Part shown: piece by piece, positions 1 through 9,289 of the stretch
How positions within the stretch are numbered: position 1 is the stretch's first letter
Layout of the letters: the number at the start of each line of letters is the position of its first letter
Source of the DNA: JAFGRU01 sp963665915
GTDB lineage: Bacteria; Desulfobacterota; Desulfuromonadia; Desulfuromonadales; JAAYDE01
Reading direction: 5' to 3'
Assembly (NCBI GenBank): GCA_963665915.2
Contig: CAXXSG010000003.1
Location: 186,001-250,000 of the forward strand
DNA length: 64,000 bases
Program-made: the position numbers and the translations under genes
The notes under the pieces: model-generated
What the model saw: the letters and a program-made list of their open reading frames with translations, nothing else
Databases searched by the model: none
Told to the model about the DNA's origin: nothing

Positions 1-131
1 TCTATATGTCAGGTTATACGGAAAATGTAATTGTTCACCACGGTGTGATGGATGAAGGCGTGAATTTTATCCAGAAACCTTTTTCAGTGAATGCTCTGGC
101 GACTAAAATCAGGGAGATACTGGAAAATTAG
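1..131 (+). CDS. Response regulator receiver domain, C-terminal fragment (5' end outside window)
   Basis: The first 131 bases are open in one frame and end at TAG 129-131. They encode the last ~42 residues of a CheY-like receiver domain: SGYTE, then IQKPFS with the conserved lysine before a cis-proline, then an ALATKIREIL-type final helix. Because the domain sits at the very C-terminus, the parent is probably a hybrid sensor kinase or a single-domain regulator; the window cannot tell which. Its stop codon overlaps by four bases the stop of the convergent methyltransferase gene. Confidence 0.8.
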   Translation, partial: YMSGYTENVIVHHGVMDEGVNFIQKPFSVNALATKIREILEN

Positions 132-865
132 CGCACCGGCTTGGCGGGATGGGAAGCAAAGATCATGATGCCCTGTTCCACGAAGCTTTCCACTTCACCG
201 GCGAATACTTCCACCTGAAAAAAATCTTTGATGCGGGGTTCTGCAGTGAGAAAAAGTCCCTGCAGTTTGTCGATGTCCGATGTGCTCAGGCAGGCTTTCT
301 CACACCACTTCCGGAAATCCCGTCGTTTCCCGAAGGTCTGGATAGAGTGAATGATGAAATCCGTTGCTTCGGCCGCTTTCGTCCATTCTTCACAGCTGTA
401 AGCCCGGGTATAGGCAGGATCGCGAAGCTTGTGGAGGTTTTCTATAAAAACAGCAGCTTCAGGGTCTTTCGGACCGAGGCTATCGATAATGCACAGGCGC
501 CCATTCCAGCGCAGAACCCGGAAAAACTCGGTGAGGGCGCGTTCAAGATCGGTGAAATGGTGGAAATTTCCCCGCCGGCAAATAAGAGAAAACGCCCCTG
601 CCGGAAACGGAAGGTCCTCGACATCCGCTTCGCGGTAAGCCACATTGAGAAGTTCCTTCTGTTCGGAAATCACCACCTGAGCTTTTTTCAAAGCCTCCAT
701 ATTTCCGTCTGCGGCAATCACGCTTTTGACATGAGGAGCGAAAAAAATTGTGGTCTCCCCGGTTCCGCAGGCCAGATCCAGCATAAGGTCGGAATCGTCC
801 GGCTGGAGTAGCAGCATTGCTTCTTCTATATCCTCAAGATCGTTCAGGATTCTGTCGTATTTCAT
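128..865 (-). CDS. Class I SAM-dependent methyltransferase (UbiE/Methyltransf_11 type)
   Basis: Predicted cytoplasmic S-adenosylmethionine methyltransferase of about 245 residues. Motif I is LDLACGTGETT near residue 30, followed by an acidic motif II (IAADGNMEAL) and the post-motif segment ADVEDLPFPAGAFSLI typical of Methyltransf_11 proteins. The substrate cannot be read from the sequence. I take the ATG at 865; a TTG at 874 would add three residues and neither has a strong ribosome site. It ends tail to tail with the receiver-domain gene, overlapping it by four bases, so the two are convergent and not co-transcribed. Confidence 0.85.
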   Translation of the reverse strand: MKYDRILNDLEDIEEAMLLLQPDDSDLMLDLACGTGETTIFFAPHVKSVIAADGNMEALKKAQVVISEQKELLNVAYREADVEDLPFPAGAFSLICRRGNFHHFTDLERALTEFFRVLRWNGRLCIIDSLGPKDPEAAVFIENLHKLRDPAYTRAYSCEEWTKAAEATDFIIHSIQTFGKRRDFRKWCEKACLSTSDIDKLQGLFLTAEPRIKDFFQVEVFAGEVESFVEQGIMIFASHPAKPVR

Positions 866-935
866 GCGTCTCAAACCACTTTCATCATGATCCGGTTAAG
901 CGGCATCTGCCTGCTTGAAAGTTCAGAGGGGCGGG

Positions 936-1382
936 TTATTTGCTCAGCCACTTGTCGATAGAGAGATGTCCTGGGCCGGAAAATAAAAGCGTCGCCGACA
1001 TGGCCAGAAGAGCGATATTGAACTCGATGCCATGCCCGATGTTTTCCGCGCAACTCCAGTTCATGAAAAACCCGTGAACATAATGTATCTTGTAGATAGC
1101 CACCCCCATGATGGCTCCCAGGCCCAGAGCTGCCACCCGGGTCAGGCATCCCAGCAGAACTGCCAGGCCACCAAAAAACTCTGTCACCATGGCCAGAATA
1201 GTCAGGGGCATGGGAATTCCCCAGGTGGTTTCAAAAAACTGGATAGTCCCCTCGAAGCCTGCGCCTCCTGCCCAGCCAAACAGCTTTTGGCCACCGTGGG
1301 CCATGAAAATGACCCCGAGAGCCAGTCTGATAAAAATCAATCCCCAGCAGTTAATGGTGTTGAACAGGCTGGATTGCTTCAT
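936..1382 (-). CDS. DoxX family inner-membrane protein
   Basis: A 148-residue integral membrane protein with four hydrophobic segments. It has the DoxX signature: an N-terminal helix RLALGVIFMAHGGQKLFG, then an amphipathic loop (FFETTWGIPMP) and a second helix with EFFGGLAVLLG. DoxX proteins are associated with thiosulfate:quinone oxidoreductase subunits or with redox and stress membrane complexes, but most members, including this one, have no assigned substrate. The ATG at 1382 is preceded by a clear AGGAGG ribosome site. It stands alone on the minus strand downstream of the YgiQ gene. Confidence 0.85.
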   Translation of the reverse strand: MKQSSLFNTINCWGLIFIRLALGVIFMAHGGQKLFGWAGGAGFEGTIQFFETTWGIPMPLTILAMVTEFFGGLAVLLGCLTRVAALGLGAIMGVAIYKIHYVHGFFMNWSCAENIGHGIEFNIALLAMSATLLFSGPGHLSIDKWLSK

Positions 1383-1555
1383 GGCAACCTCCTTGATCGC
1401 TATTGACTGCAGCTGATTTAAAGCCGGAATTCTAACCTTTAAGTCAAAAAATGAACAGCAGAAATTTTTCTACTCCATTGCCCAGCAAATCGTAACTGGG
1501 AAATATCTCAAAATGTGGTGGATAAATTCAGGAAAGGAGACAGAGAGCGTGCGGT

Positions 1556-3361
1556 TTAAGCTGGTCTCTTTTTTTTTCTCTCCGGGCGATGCGGTCCGTG
1601 GGATCTGCCGAGCAGTTCTTCAGCGTCCTGCTCTCTCCCACAGATTTTGAGTGCTTTTAAAATATCGCCGCGCTTGTCTGGCAGATGATGGAGGAGGAGG
1701 GATTTCTGCAGTCGTTTTTCAAGGTCGGAGGTGGGGACGTGGATATCTTCTCCGCTGAAGGGGTCTTTCCCGGTGTAGTAGATACAGGTGGAGAGGGTGC
1801 CAGGGGTCGGGGTGAATTCCTGCACCTGTTCCACGTGCAGGTTGTGGCGCTTGAGAAACAGGGCGGTGTCGGCCATGTGGGCAAGCGTGCAGCCGGGATG
1901 AGCTGAAATCAGGTAGGGCACCACTGCCTGGCGGAGGTTCAGCTGACGGCTCCGGTCACGAAAATGCTTCAAAAAGCGGGCGAAACGATCCGGATCTGGT
2001 TTGCGCATGATCCGGGTGACCTCAAGGGCCAGGGATTCGGGCGCGACCTTGAGAAGGCCTCCCACATGATGGGCTAGCAGCTCTTCCAGGTATTCCGGCT
2101 GCTGTTCCAGCAGGTCGAAGCGCACACCTGAAGCGACGAAGACATGTTTGATGCCCGCAACCCGGCGGATTTTTTTAAGAAGGGCCGCCGCTTTTCGTCC
2201 GGAGGCTGTCAGTCGGGGACAGGGGCTCGGGAAAAGACAACTCGATTTTGCACAGACGACATCCTCCTTTTCCCCGCAGGAGAGGCCGAACATATTGGCC
2301 GTGGGGGCGCCCACGTCGGTAATGGTGCCCCTGAAATCCGGGTGACGGGTCAGTTTTTCAACCTCACGAAGGATGGATTGTTCGGAACGGGACTGGATGG
2401 TTTTTCCCTGGTGGCAGGCAATGGCGCAGAAAGCGCATCCGCCGAAACAGCCCCGGTGGGTGGTAATGGAAAAACGGATCTGCTCATAAGCCGGGATAGG
2501 CTCTTTGTAGGATGGGTGGGGGAGTTTTTGGAATGGCAGGTCGTAAAGGGCATCGAGCTCCTTTGCCGAGAGGGGCGCAGCTGGAGGATTGACGACCACC
2601 TGGCGTGGGCCGTGGGCCTGCACTAGGGTTTTGTGCCCGGCGGCGGCTTTGGTGCTGAGCCGGAATGCCCGGTTGTAGGCTTCCTTGTCAGTTTTGAGTT
2701 CTTCGAAAGCGGGGAGCATGGTCCCCGCCGCCGGCGGATTTTGCATGACCACGGCGGTTCCCGGTATCTCGTCGATTTCAGCCAGGAGTTCTCCCGACCG
2801 GGCGCGACCGGCGATTTCCAGTAGCGGGCGCTCGCCCATACCATAGATCAGAAGGTCGGCTTTGCTGTCCACGAGAATGGAGCGGCGCACCCGGTTGTCC
2901 CAGTAATCGTAGTGAGCGAGTTTTCTGAGGCTGGCTTCGATTCCGCCTATGACCACGAAAATTCCTGGGAACGCATTTTTGAGAGCCGCTGTGTAAGCAA
3001 TCAGACCCCGGTTTGGTCTGGCTCCCGCTTGGCCCCCCGGTGTATAGGCGTCGTCGCGGCGGATTTTTTTTGCCGCCGTGTAATGATTGACCATGGAATC
3101 CATGGCGCCGGTGGAGACTGCGGCAAAAAGATTAGGGCGCCCCATGACCTTGAAGGCTTCCGGGTCCTGCCAGTCCGGCTGGGGAATAATTCCGACCCGG
3201 AATCCCTCCCGCTCCAGGAGTCTGGCAAGGAGCGGAACGCCGAAGGATGGGTGGTCGACGTAAGCGTCGCCGGAGATGAAAAGGATATCCAGTTCATCCC
3301 AGCCGCAGCTTTTCATTTCGACTTCCGAGGTAGGCAGAAATCCCGTGTTGGTTTTGTTCAT
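1556..3361 (-). CDS. YgiQ family radical SAM protein (UPF0313)
   Basis: A 601-residue radical SAM protein of the YgiQ/UPF0313 family, close to full length for the family. The N-terminus (DILFISGDAYVDHPSFG) is the family's characteristic B12-binding-like Rossmann segment. The 4Fe-4S motif CxxxCxxC is present as CFGGCAFC near residue 308. The C-terminal third contains EFTPTPGTLSTCIYYTG, typical of the family. The reaction is not established for YgiQ proteins. The lysine-rich C-terminus (PERKKKRPA) is low-complexity. ATG 3361 is preceded by a weak AGGT site. Confidence 0.92.
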   Translation of the reverse strand: MNKTNTGFLPTSEVEMKSCGWDELDILFISGDAYVDHPSFGVPLLARLLEREGFRVGIIPQPDWQDPEAFKVMGRPNLFAAVSTGAMDSMVNHYTAAKKIRRDDAYTPGGQAGARPNRGLIAYTAALKNAFPGIFVVIGGIEASLRKLAHYDYWDNRVRRSILVDSKADLLIYGMGERPLLEIAGRARSGELLAEIDEIPGTAVVMQNPPAAGTMLPAFEELKTDKEAYNRAFRLSTKAAAGHKTLVQAHGPRQVVVNPPAAPLSAKELDALYDLPFQKLPHPSYKEPIPAYEQIRFSITTHRGCFGGCAFCAIACHQGKTIQSRSEQSILREVEKLTRHPDFRGTITDVGAPTANMFGLSCGEKEDVVCAKSSCLFPSPCPRLTASGRKAAALLKKIRRVAGIKHVFVASGVRFDLLEQQPEYLEELLAHHVGGLLKVAPESLALEVTRIMRKPDPDRFARFLKHFRDRSRQLNLRQAVVPYLISAHPGCTLAHMADTALFLKRHNLHVEQVQEFTPTPGTLSTCIYYTGKDPFSGEDIHVPTSDLEKRLQKSLLLHHLPDKRGDILKALKICGREQDAEELLGRSHGPHRPERKKKRPA

Positions 3362-3558
3362 ATTTACCTGAGTTATGGGTTTGGCAAAATGATAGCATCT
3401 CCCACCAAGCGGAAGGGATAAATTCTTTTTTTGAGGCTGCCGAAAGAAACAAAATCGATGGAAAAGAAAGAAATTTACTTTGAAAAAGGCCCGATGCTAA
3501 CATGAAAATCAGCATCCAAATAAATCGTTTTTTCCCGCAATAACCCAACTTGGAATCT

Positions 3559-4239
3559 ATGAGCATTCTCAGCGCACACAATATCACTAAACACTACCTG
3601 GTCGGGACCCGCCAGATCACCGTTCTCGAAGACGTCTCCCTGGCCGTTGCGGAAGGTGAATTCGTCGTCGTCCAAGGAGAGAGCGGGAGCGGCAAAACGA
3701 CGCTTCTTACCATCCTTTCCGGGCTTGACCGGCCGGCTCAGGGGAGGGTTGTCATCGCCGGGAAAGATATCACCGACCTGGGTGAAGATGACCTGGCGCC
3801 CCTCCGCAATAATACTTTCGGCTTCGTTTTTCAGTCCTTCCACCTGGTTCCTTCCCTGACCGCCCTGGAGAACGTTATGTTTCCCGCGGAGCTGGCCGAT
3901 GATTCAGGGGCGCGGGAAAAAGCGGAAAGACTTCTGGCGCGGATGGGCCTTGCGGAGCGGGCCGAGAGTTTTCCCCATCAACTCTCCGGCGGGGAGAAAC
4001 AGCGTTGCGCCATCTGTCGAGCCCTGATCAACGAGCCGAGGATCATTTTTGCCGATGAACCGACGGGAAATCTTGACTCGACCAATGGCCGGGCCGTTCT
4101 CGACCTGCTTCTCGAACTCCACAGGGAGCGGAACATGACCCTCCTCCTCGTGACTCACAACCCCGACGTGGCAGGGATGGCGGACCGGGTTGTCGATCTC
4201 CGCGACGGCAGGATTGTCTCGGATGGCGTTCATGCTTAA
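3559..4239 (+). CDS. ABC transporter ATP-binding protein (LolD/MacB-type)
   Basis: Nucleotide-binding subunit of about 226 residues for the FtsX-like permease that follows. Walker A is GESGSGKTT, the Q-loop is VFQSFHLVPSL, the ABC signature is LSGGEKQR, and Walker B is RIIFADEPTGNLDS, with a switch histidine in LLVTHN. This combination places it in the LolD/MacB/FtsE-like group of exporters and lipoprotein or mechanotransmission systems. A TTG at 3550 could start three codons earlier; I prefer ATG 3559. The stop overlaps the permease start, which indicates translational coupling. Confidence 0.92.
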   Translation: MSILSAHNITKHYLVGTRQITVLEDVSLAVAEGEFVVVQGESGSGKTTLLTILSGLDRPAQGRVVIAGKDITDLGEDDLAPLRNNTFGFVFQSFHLVPSLTALENVMFPAELADDSGAREKAERLLARMGLAERAESFPHQLSGGEKQRCAICRALINEPRIIFADEPTGNLDSTNGRAVLDLLLELHRERNMTLLLVTHNPDVAGMADRVVDLRDGRIVSDGVHA

Positions 4240-6727
4240 TGTCCGTTTTATTTGTCGCCAGATTTCCGGATCGAAACACCAGTCGATCGTCTTCATTCTC
4301 TGCGTCGTCCTGTCCATGGTCACCCTGGTTTCCCTCGGCAGTTTCAGCCGCAGTGTCCACTCCTCCCTTCTGCGGGACGCCCGCATCTTGCACGCCGCCG
4401 ATCTCATCATCCGCTCCCGTGCCCCTTTCCCAGCGGAATTTTCTGGCGCGATAACCTCTCTGGAAGACGAGAACGTTATCGAAACCGCCCGTGTTTACGA
4501 GTTTTACTCGGTAGTCCGGAAAACAGAAGAGGAGGATTCCCTGCTCGCCCAGCTGAAAGTGGTGGAGCCGGGCTACCCTTTTTACGGTAGTGTGCAGCTC
4601 GCATCGGGACGCCCCTTTCATGACGTCCTGATCCCAGGCACCATCGTGGTGGAACAGGTGGTTCTTGATCGTCTCCATCTCCGGGTGGGGGATCGCCTCA
4701 AGGTGGGTGAGGCCGTTCTGAGCATTGGTGATGTGGTGGTCGCTGAGCCGGACCGGCCGGTGAATTTCTTTGCCCTGGGACCGCGGATTTTTGTCTCAAC
4801 TTCCGACCTGACTGCTCTCGACCTAGTCGGCAAGGGGAGCCGTGTCCGCTATCTGATCCTCGCCAAAGTCGCAGAACAGAGCCGTTTGGACGGGATTGCA
4901 AAGGAATTGCAAGGTTTCACCTCAGAAGAGCGTATCCGTGTTGAGACCTACCGGACGGCCAATTCAAGGGTTAAACGTTTTTTCGACAACCTCCTCTTCT
5001 TTCTCAATCTGATCGGCATCTTTACTCTTCTTCTTGCCGGGATCGGTATTCAGAGCACCTTGGCTGCGCTGCTCAAGGAGAAGGAAAAGACCATCGCCAT
5101 CATGAAAACATTGGGCGCCCGCAGCCGCACTATCATCAGCCACTACTTTGGTGCTGCTCTTTTCTTGGGTCTGATCGGCACGCTCACCGGTCTGGCCGTC
5201 AGCTTCGCCCTTCAGAATTTTCTCCCCAGCCTGTTTCAGGGACTTCTGCCCGCAGGCATTGACCTGGGCATTTCCCCAAAAGCTATCGGGGAAGGGCTGT
5301 TCCTTGGCTTCATGGTGGTTATCCTTTTTACTACCCAACCGCTTTACGGACTCAAGGGCGTGAAGCCGAGGGCAATTTTCGGCAAAGAGGAACAGAGGGC
5401 TTCGCGGCATAGCTCGACTTGGATCGTCGGCGGGGCCTGTGCCCTCTTTTTCCTCCTCATGGTTCTGCTGCGGATTCGGGAGCTGAAAACCGGGCTCTAT
5501 TTTGTGATGGGTACGGGGCTGCTCATCTTTGCGGCTTTTTTCTCCACCACCTGGATTCTAAAGCAACTACGGAAAAGAGAGGTGAATCATCTGGTTCTGC
5601 GCCAAGCCCTGAAAGGGCTCTTTCGTGCCCGCAATTCCACCCGGGCGATCATTGTCACTTTGGCCGCGGCGCTGAGCGTGGTCTTTTCCATTTCCCTGGT
5701 AGAGAAGAATCTCGATGCCTCTTTCATTCAGTCATTTCCGGCTGATGCGCCCAACCTGTTTTTCATCGACATCCAACCGGGCCAGAAGGATGATTTTGTC
5801 AAGGAGCTCGGTGTCCCGGCAATCTGTTATCCGGTTATCCGCGCACCTCTGGTGGCCGTGAACGGCGAGAAAATCGACCCGGAAAAGGAAAGAAGGAGCC
5901 GGGGGGATAGCCTGGCAAGGACCTTCAACCTGACCTATCGTGAGTTTCTTCTCGACGATGAACAGCTGGTCACCGGAAGAAGCCTTTTCCGGGCCGACTG
6001 GAGCGAAACTCAGGTCTCGGTTCTTGAGCGGGTTCTGGAAATGCGGGACATGAAGATCGGCGACCTCCTGACCTTCCGAGTTCAGGGCATTGAGATCAGC
6101 GCCCGGATTTCCAGTATTCGCAGGCGAACGGAAAAAGGGCTGAAACCCTATTTTTATTTCGTTTTTCCCAACGGGGTTCTGGAAGACGCCCCCCAGACCT
6201 TTTTTACCGCGCTGCGACTCGACAAGGAGCGTATCGCTCCCCTTCAGAACCGGATCGTGGCCCGGTTCCCGAATGTGAGCGTTATTGATTTGACCGAAGC
6301 GGTGACAGTTTTTTCCCGCATCATGGTCAAGCTATCGACCATCGTCCGCTTTTTCACCCTGTTCAGCATCGCCGCCGGTTTCCTGATCATCGTCAGTTCG
6401 GTTTTCGCTACCCGTTACACCCGCATCCAGGAGACGGTCTATTTTAAAATTCTTGGCGCACGGAAACGCTTTGTCCTGGCGGTTTTCACCATCGAAAGTC
6501 TTATCCTCGGCCTGATCAGCGGTGTTCTCGCCCTGGTTTTCTCCCAACTTGGAAGCTGGGTTATCTGCTGGAAAGCCTTTGATCTCTCTTACCGCCCGTT
6601 TTTTGGCACCAGCCTTTTGCTGGTTGTGGTGACGGCCCTGCTTGTACTCGCCGTAGGGGTTGGGGCCGCTCTACCGATTCTGCACCATAAACCGGCAGCT
6701 TTTTTGCGGGAGCAAAATGATGAGTGA
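4223..6727 (+). CDS. FtsX-like ABC permease with two FtsX domains
   Basis: An integral membrane permease of about 834 residues. It has an N-terminal transmembrane anchor, a large periplasmic domain, a three-helix FtsX core around residues 250-400 (FFLNLIGIFTLLLAGIG), a middle pair of helices, a second periplasmic domain and a second FtsX core at the C-terminus. This is the fused arrangement seen in YbbP/predicted lipoprotein- or adhesin-release exporters that pair with LolD-like ATPases. ATG 4223 or ATG 4232 overlaps the end of the ATPase gene. The substrate is unknown. Confidence 0.88.
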   Translation: MAFMLNVRFICRQISGSKHQSIVFILCVVLSMVTLVSLGSFSRSVHSSLLRDARILHAADLIIRSRAPFPAEFSGAITSLEDENVIETARVYEFYSVVRKTEEEDSLLAQLKVVEPGYPFYGSVQLASGRPFHDVLIPGTIVVEQVVLDRLHLRVGDRLKVGEAVLSIGDVVVAEPDRPVNFFALGPRIFVSTSDLTALDLVGKGSRVRYLILAKVAEQSRLDGIAKELQGFTSEERIRVETYRTANSRVKRFFDNLLFFLNLIGIFTLLLAGIGIQSTLAALLKEKEKTIAIMKTLGARSRTIISHYFGAALFLGLIGTLTGLAVSFALQNFLPSLFQGLLPAGIDLGISPKAIGEGLFLGFMVVILFTTQPLYGLKGVKPRAIFGKEEQRASRHSSTWIVGGACALFFLLMVLLRIRELKTGLYFVMGTGLLIFAAFFSTTWILKQLRKREVNHLVLRQALKGLFRARNSTRAIIVTLAAALSVVFSISLVEKNLDASFIQSFPADAPNLFFIDIQPGQKDDFVKELGVPAICYPVIRAPLVAVNGEKIDPEKERRSRGDSLARTFNLTYREFLLDDEQLVTGRSLFRADWSETQVSVLERVLEMRDMKIGDLLTFRVQGIEISARISSIRRRTEKGLKPYFYFVFPNGVLEDAPQTFFTALRLDKERIAPLQNRIVARFPNVSVIDLTEAVTVFSRIMVKLSTIVRFFTLFSIAAGFLIIVSSVFATRYTRIQETVYFKILGARKRFVLAVFTIESLILGLISGVLALVFSQLGSWVICWKAFDLSYRPFFGTSLLLVVVTALLVLAVGVGAALPILHHKPAAFLREQNDE

Positions 6728-6783
6728 GTCAAAATTATTTTCACAAAGGAGTATTCCCTCGTCCTTTCGCTTCACTCTCTCAA

Positions 6784-6967
6784 GACGCAAAGAGCGCAAA
6801 GAAAGGCACAAACAAAATTAACAGGGATGGATGGGATACAGGGGATAAGGTTTATTCGTTAATTCCCAAGGTCTTAAGATTATTATCCCTTTAATCCCCT
6901 GAATCACTGTAAGTCTGTTTTTGATAATAAAGGTTTATTTGGCGGCTTTGCGTCTTAGCGTGAAAAA
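6784..6967. repeat. Intergenic inverted pair of GCAAAG-rich short repeats
   Basis: In the spacer after the ABC permease, AAGACGCAAAGAGCGCAAAG (6774-6793 area) is mirrored near 6946-6963 by CTTTGCGTCTTAGCGTG. Between them are short purine-rich stretches such as GGGATGGATGGGATACAGGG. The facing copies could fold into a long imperfect hairpin or be two members of a dispersed intergenic repeat. Nothing here looks coding. Confidence 0.4.
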
Positions 6968-6995
6968 AAGACGATTTTTCAAAAAGGATCAGGCT

Positions 6996-7673
6996 ATGAA
7001 CAAACTAACAATTCTCGGGGTAATATGGATATTGGCGCTTGGCTTTTCCCTGATGGCATGCAGTCGCTCGGATGCGCCGGAGGCATCTTCCGAAAAGCAG
7101 GAAATTATCTATAACGGCACTGTTGTCGCGGTGGGCGACAGTCTGACTGCCGGCCTGCGGGTGAACGAGGAAGAGGCCTATCCTGCCCGCCTCGAAAGCA
7201 AGCTGCGGGAGCAAGGGTATCCTTGGCGGGTGATCAATGCCGGGATCAGCGGCGAGACCAGCAGTGGAGTCCTGTCCCGTATCAACTGGGTGCTTAAGCT
7301 CGAACCGGACATTGTCATTCTCGAAACCGGAGCCAACGACGGCCTGCGGGGAACCTCACCCTCGCTGACACGAAAGAACCTGGAGAAGACGGTGCGTATT
7401 CTTCAGGAAAACGGCGTGACGGTCGTTCTGGCGGGTATGAAAATGGTCACCAATCTGGGGCGGCAATACCTCAAGGAATATTCCGCCGTTTATCCGGAGG
7501 TGGCGGAGAAGTATGATCTTATTTTCATTCCGTTTTTTCTGGAGAGGGTAGCTGGGAAATGGTCCCTCAACCAGCAGGATGGTATTCATCCCAACGGGGA
7601 GGGATACAGGGTGGTCGCAGAAACGGTTTATCCGTTTGTGGTGGAGGCGATAGAGAAGAGAGCGGAAGGATAG
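6996..7673 (+). CDS. GDSL-family arylesterase/acyl-CoA thioesterase-like lipoprotein (TesA-like)
   Basis: SGNH hydrolase of about 225 residues. The four blocks are visible: GDSLTAGL with the nucleophilic serine (block I), the oxyanion-hole glycine in INAGISGETS (block II), GANDGLRG (block III) and DGIHPNGEGY carrying the catalytic Asp-His pair (block V). The N-terminus is a lipoprotein signal with lipobox SLMAC, so the enzyme should be anchored in the envelope, whereas E. coli TesA is a soluble periplasmic enzyme. The ATG at 6996 has AAAGGATC just upstream; an earlier in-frame ATG at 6921 would spoil the signal peptide. Confidence 0.9.
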   Translation: MNKLTILGVIWILALGFSLMACSRSDAPEASSEKQEIIYNGTVVAVGDSLTAGLRVNEEEAYPARLESKLREQGYPWRVINAGISGETSSGVLSRINWVLKLEPDIVILETGANDGLRGTSPSLTRKNLEKTVRILQENGVTVVLAGMKMVTNLGRQYLKEYSAVYPEVAEKYDLIFIPFFLERVAGKWSLNQQDGIHPNGEGYRVVAETVYPFVVEAIEKRAEG

Positions 7674-7855
7674 CCTCGGATTTGCCTTAAGGTGAATTTT
7701 GTTGAATAAATGCCCGGATGTGATTGGGGCCGGTTATTTATTTGTAGTAGTCACGACTTAAACTGACAGTCATTGTAAGATTTGGTCAAATTGTGAAAGA
7801 GCTTTGAGTTGGGATCCGTCTTGATTAACAGGATTTGTAGGACTCTGGTCACCAC

Positions 7856-8845
7856 TCATCGTGAAGAAATCCTATCTGCAAGTGTCCCAACAGCAACTGC
7901 AAAGGCCTCGGATCGATTCCAAGCCAAAAGATCCCGAAAATTGTTATAAACTAAGTAGGCAGGTCCGTCAGAACCATCAGGGATAATCAAGGAGGCAGTG
8001 AAGCCCCTTCTTTTGGGAAGTCTTTTTCCATTGATGCGTCTTACTCCCAAAGCTTGCCAACGTGAAAGCGGAAGGCGGGTTTCCAGCCCGGCCAGGGAAT
8101 AGTCGAAATTTTCCGACAATCTCACCGGGCGCCCCCAGGTTTGGTCATCCTTCCATCCTGCCTGAGCAAGGTAGTTGGCAGTTGATGCAAATACGTCAGG
8201 GATAGAATTCCAGATGTCGATGCGGCTGTCGCCGTCGGCATCGATCCCATACTGGCGAAAAGAGGAAGGCATAAACTGACATTGTCCCATGGCTCCCGCC
8301 CAGGAACCCTTCATTTCCTCTAAAGAAAGATGGCCATTGTCCAAGATATGCAGGGCGTTGAGCAGTTCTTTACGGAAATAATTTGAACGGCGTCCATCGT
8401 AGGCCAGCGTTACCATGGATTGAATGACCGGGAAACTGCCCGTGTGTTCACCGTAATGGCTCTCGATTCCCCATAATGCCACGATAAAGCGCCTTTGCAC
8501 CCCATACTCACGTTCGACTCGTCCTAGCCAAGTAGGGTAGCGTTTCATCATTTTGCGCCCGGTTGCGATACGCTCATCGGTGACCCGGGCCGTGACATAA
8601 TCCACCAGAGATTGGGTAAACTCAGGCTGACTTTGATCACGCTCTATCACTTCTGGCAGGGGTCTTTGGATATCTGCAAAAGCTGTTTCGAGAGTTTTTT
8701 GTGAGATTCCGGAAGAGCGGGCTTCCACCTGGATATTTTTCAACCAGTTAGAAAAATCCTTCTCAATATTTTTTGCTGTTGCATTCGTTATAAAGCACCA
8801 ACAAACCATTATTGTTGTTAAAGCCAGAATGCTGGAAAGTTTCAT
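7856..8845 (-). CDS. Lytic murein transglycosylase, MltB family
   Basis: A 329-residue periplasmic peptidoglycan hydrolase. It starts with a signal peptide that lacks a clear lipobox. The SLT_2 domain then shows ALWGIESHYGEHTG with the catalytic glutamate near residue 120, GAMGQCQFMPSSF, and DADGDSRIDIWNS, all hallmarks of the MltB fold. It would cleave the MurNAc-GlcNAc bond to form 1,6-anhydro products. The usual C-terminal peptidoglycan-binding repeat is absent, as in many short family members. It is a single-gene unit facing the GDSL gene. Confidence 0.92.
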   Translation of the reverse strand: MKLSSILALTTIMVCWCFITNATAKNIEKDFSNWLKNIQVEARSSGISQKTLETAFADIQRPLPEVIERDQSQPEFTQSLVDYVTARVTDERIATGRKMMKRYPTWLGRVEREYGVQRRFIVALWGIESHYGEHTGSFPVIQSMVTLAYDGRRSNYFRKELLNALHILDNGHLSLEEMKGSWAGAMGQCQFMPSSFRQYGIDADGDSRIDIWNSIPDVFASTANYLAQAGWKDDQTWGRPVRLSENFDYSLAGLETRLPLSRWQALGVRRINGKRLPKRRGFTASLIIPDGSDGPAYLVYNNFRDLLAWNRSEAFAVAVGTLADRISSR

Positions 8846-9289
8846 TTTTCGACTCCTGAATCCAACGGGGATTTTAAAAAAGCCAAGACCGAATTGCTGA
8901 CTCTTTTTTTATTTTACGGTATGTCTAGGGTTGGAGTCGAGATAGTGTTCCAGGTTTTTTTAGAAAGCAGGGGTTGTAATAATCCTGCCAGCACCTACCA
9001 TTGCGACTTACCCAAACAATCTGAGACGACTTATTAAACATAAGCATTTTCCACCAATCCCGCACCACAAATCATCATTGACAGAGGGAAAAAGAGGGTT
9101 AAAGTGTAAAAAAAATTTAAGTTTTCATAGCCATATTGTTGGCAAAAATCCAGGTAATATCCTAACTATTTCCGAAAATCGAGATGAACCTTGCCGGCAA
9201 CTCTTTGGCGTGATGCCGGATGGAATGTCCACTAATGCAGGTTTTCCAAACAACTTTAGAAAACCGAAATTCTCAAAAAAAACAAGGCT
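8846..9289. repeat. Non-coding spacer with dispersed repeat copy (GGGGTTGTAATAATCC type)
   Basis: No convincing gene. Positions ~8968-9040 match the spacer at ~12074-12150: both begin with a CAGGGGTTGTAATAATCC core, and both carry ACAATCT(G/A)A(G/A)AC(G/A)AC about 50 bases later. A shorter match to the core recurs near 13675. This copy marks the left edge of the accessory region. The rest is AT-rich and featureless. Confidence 0.5.
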
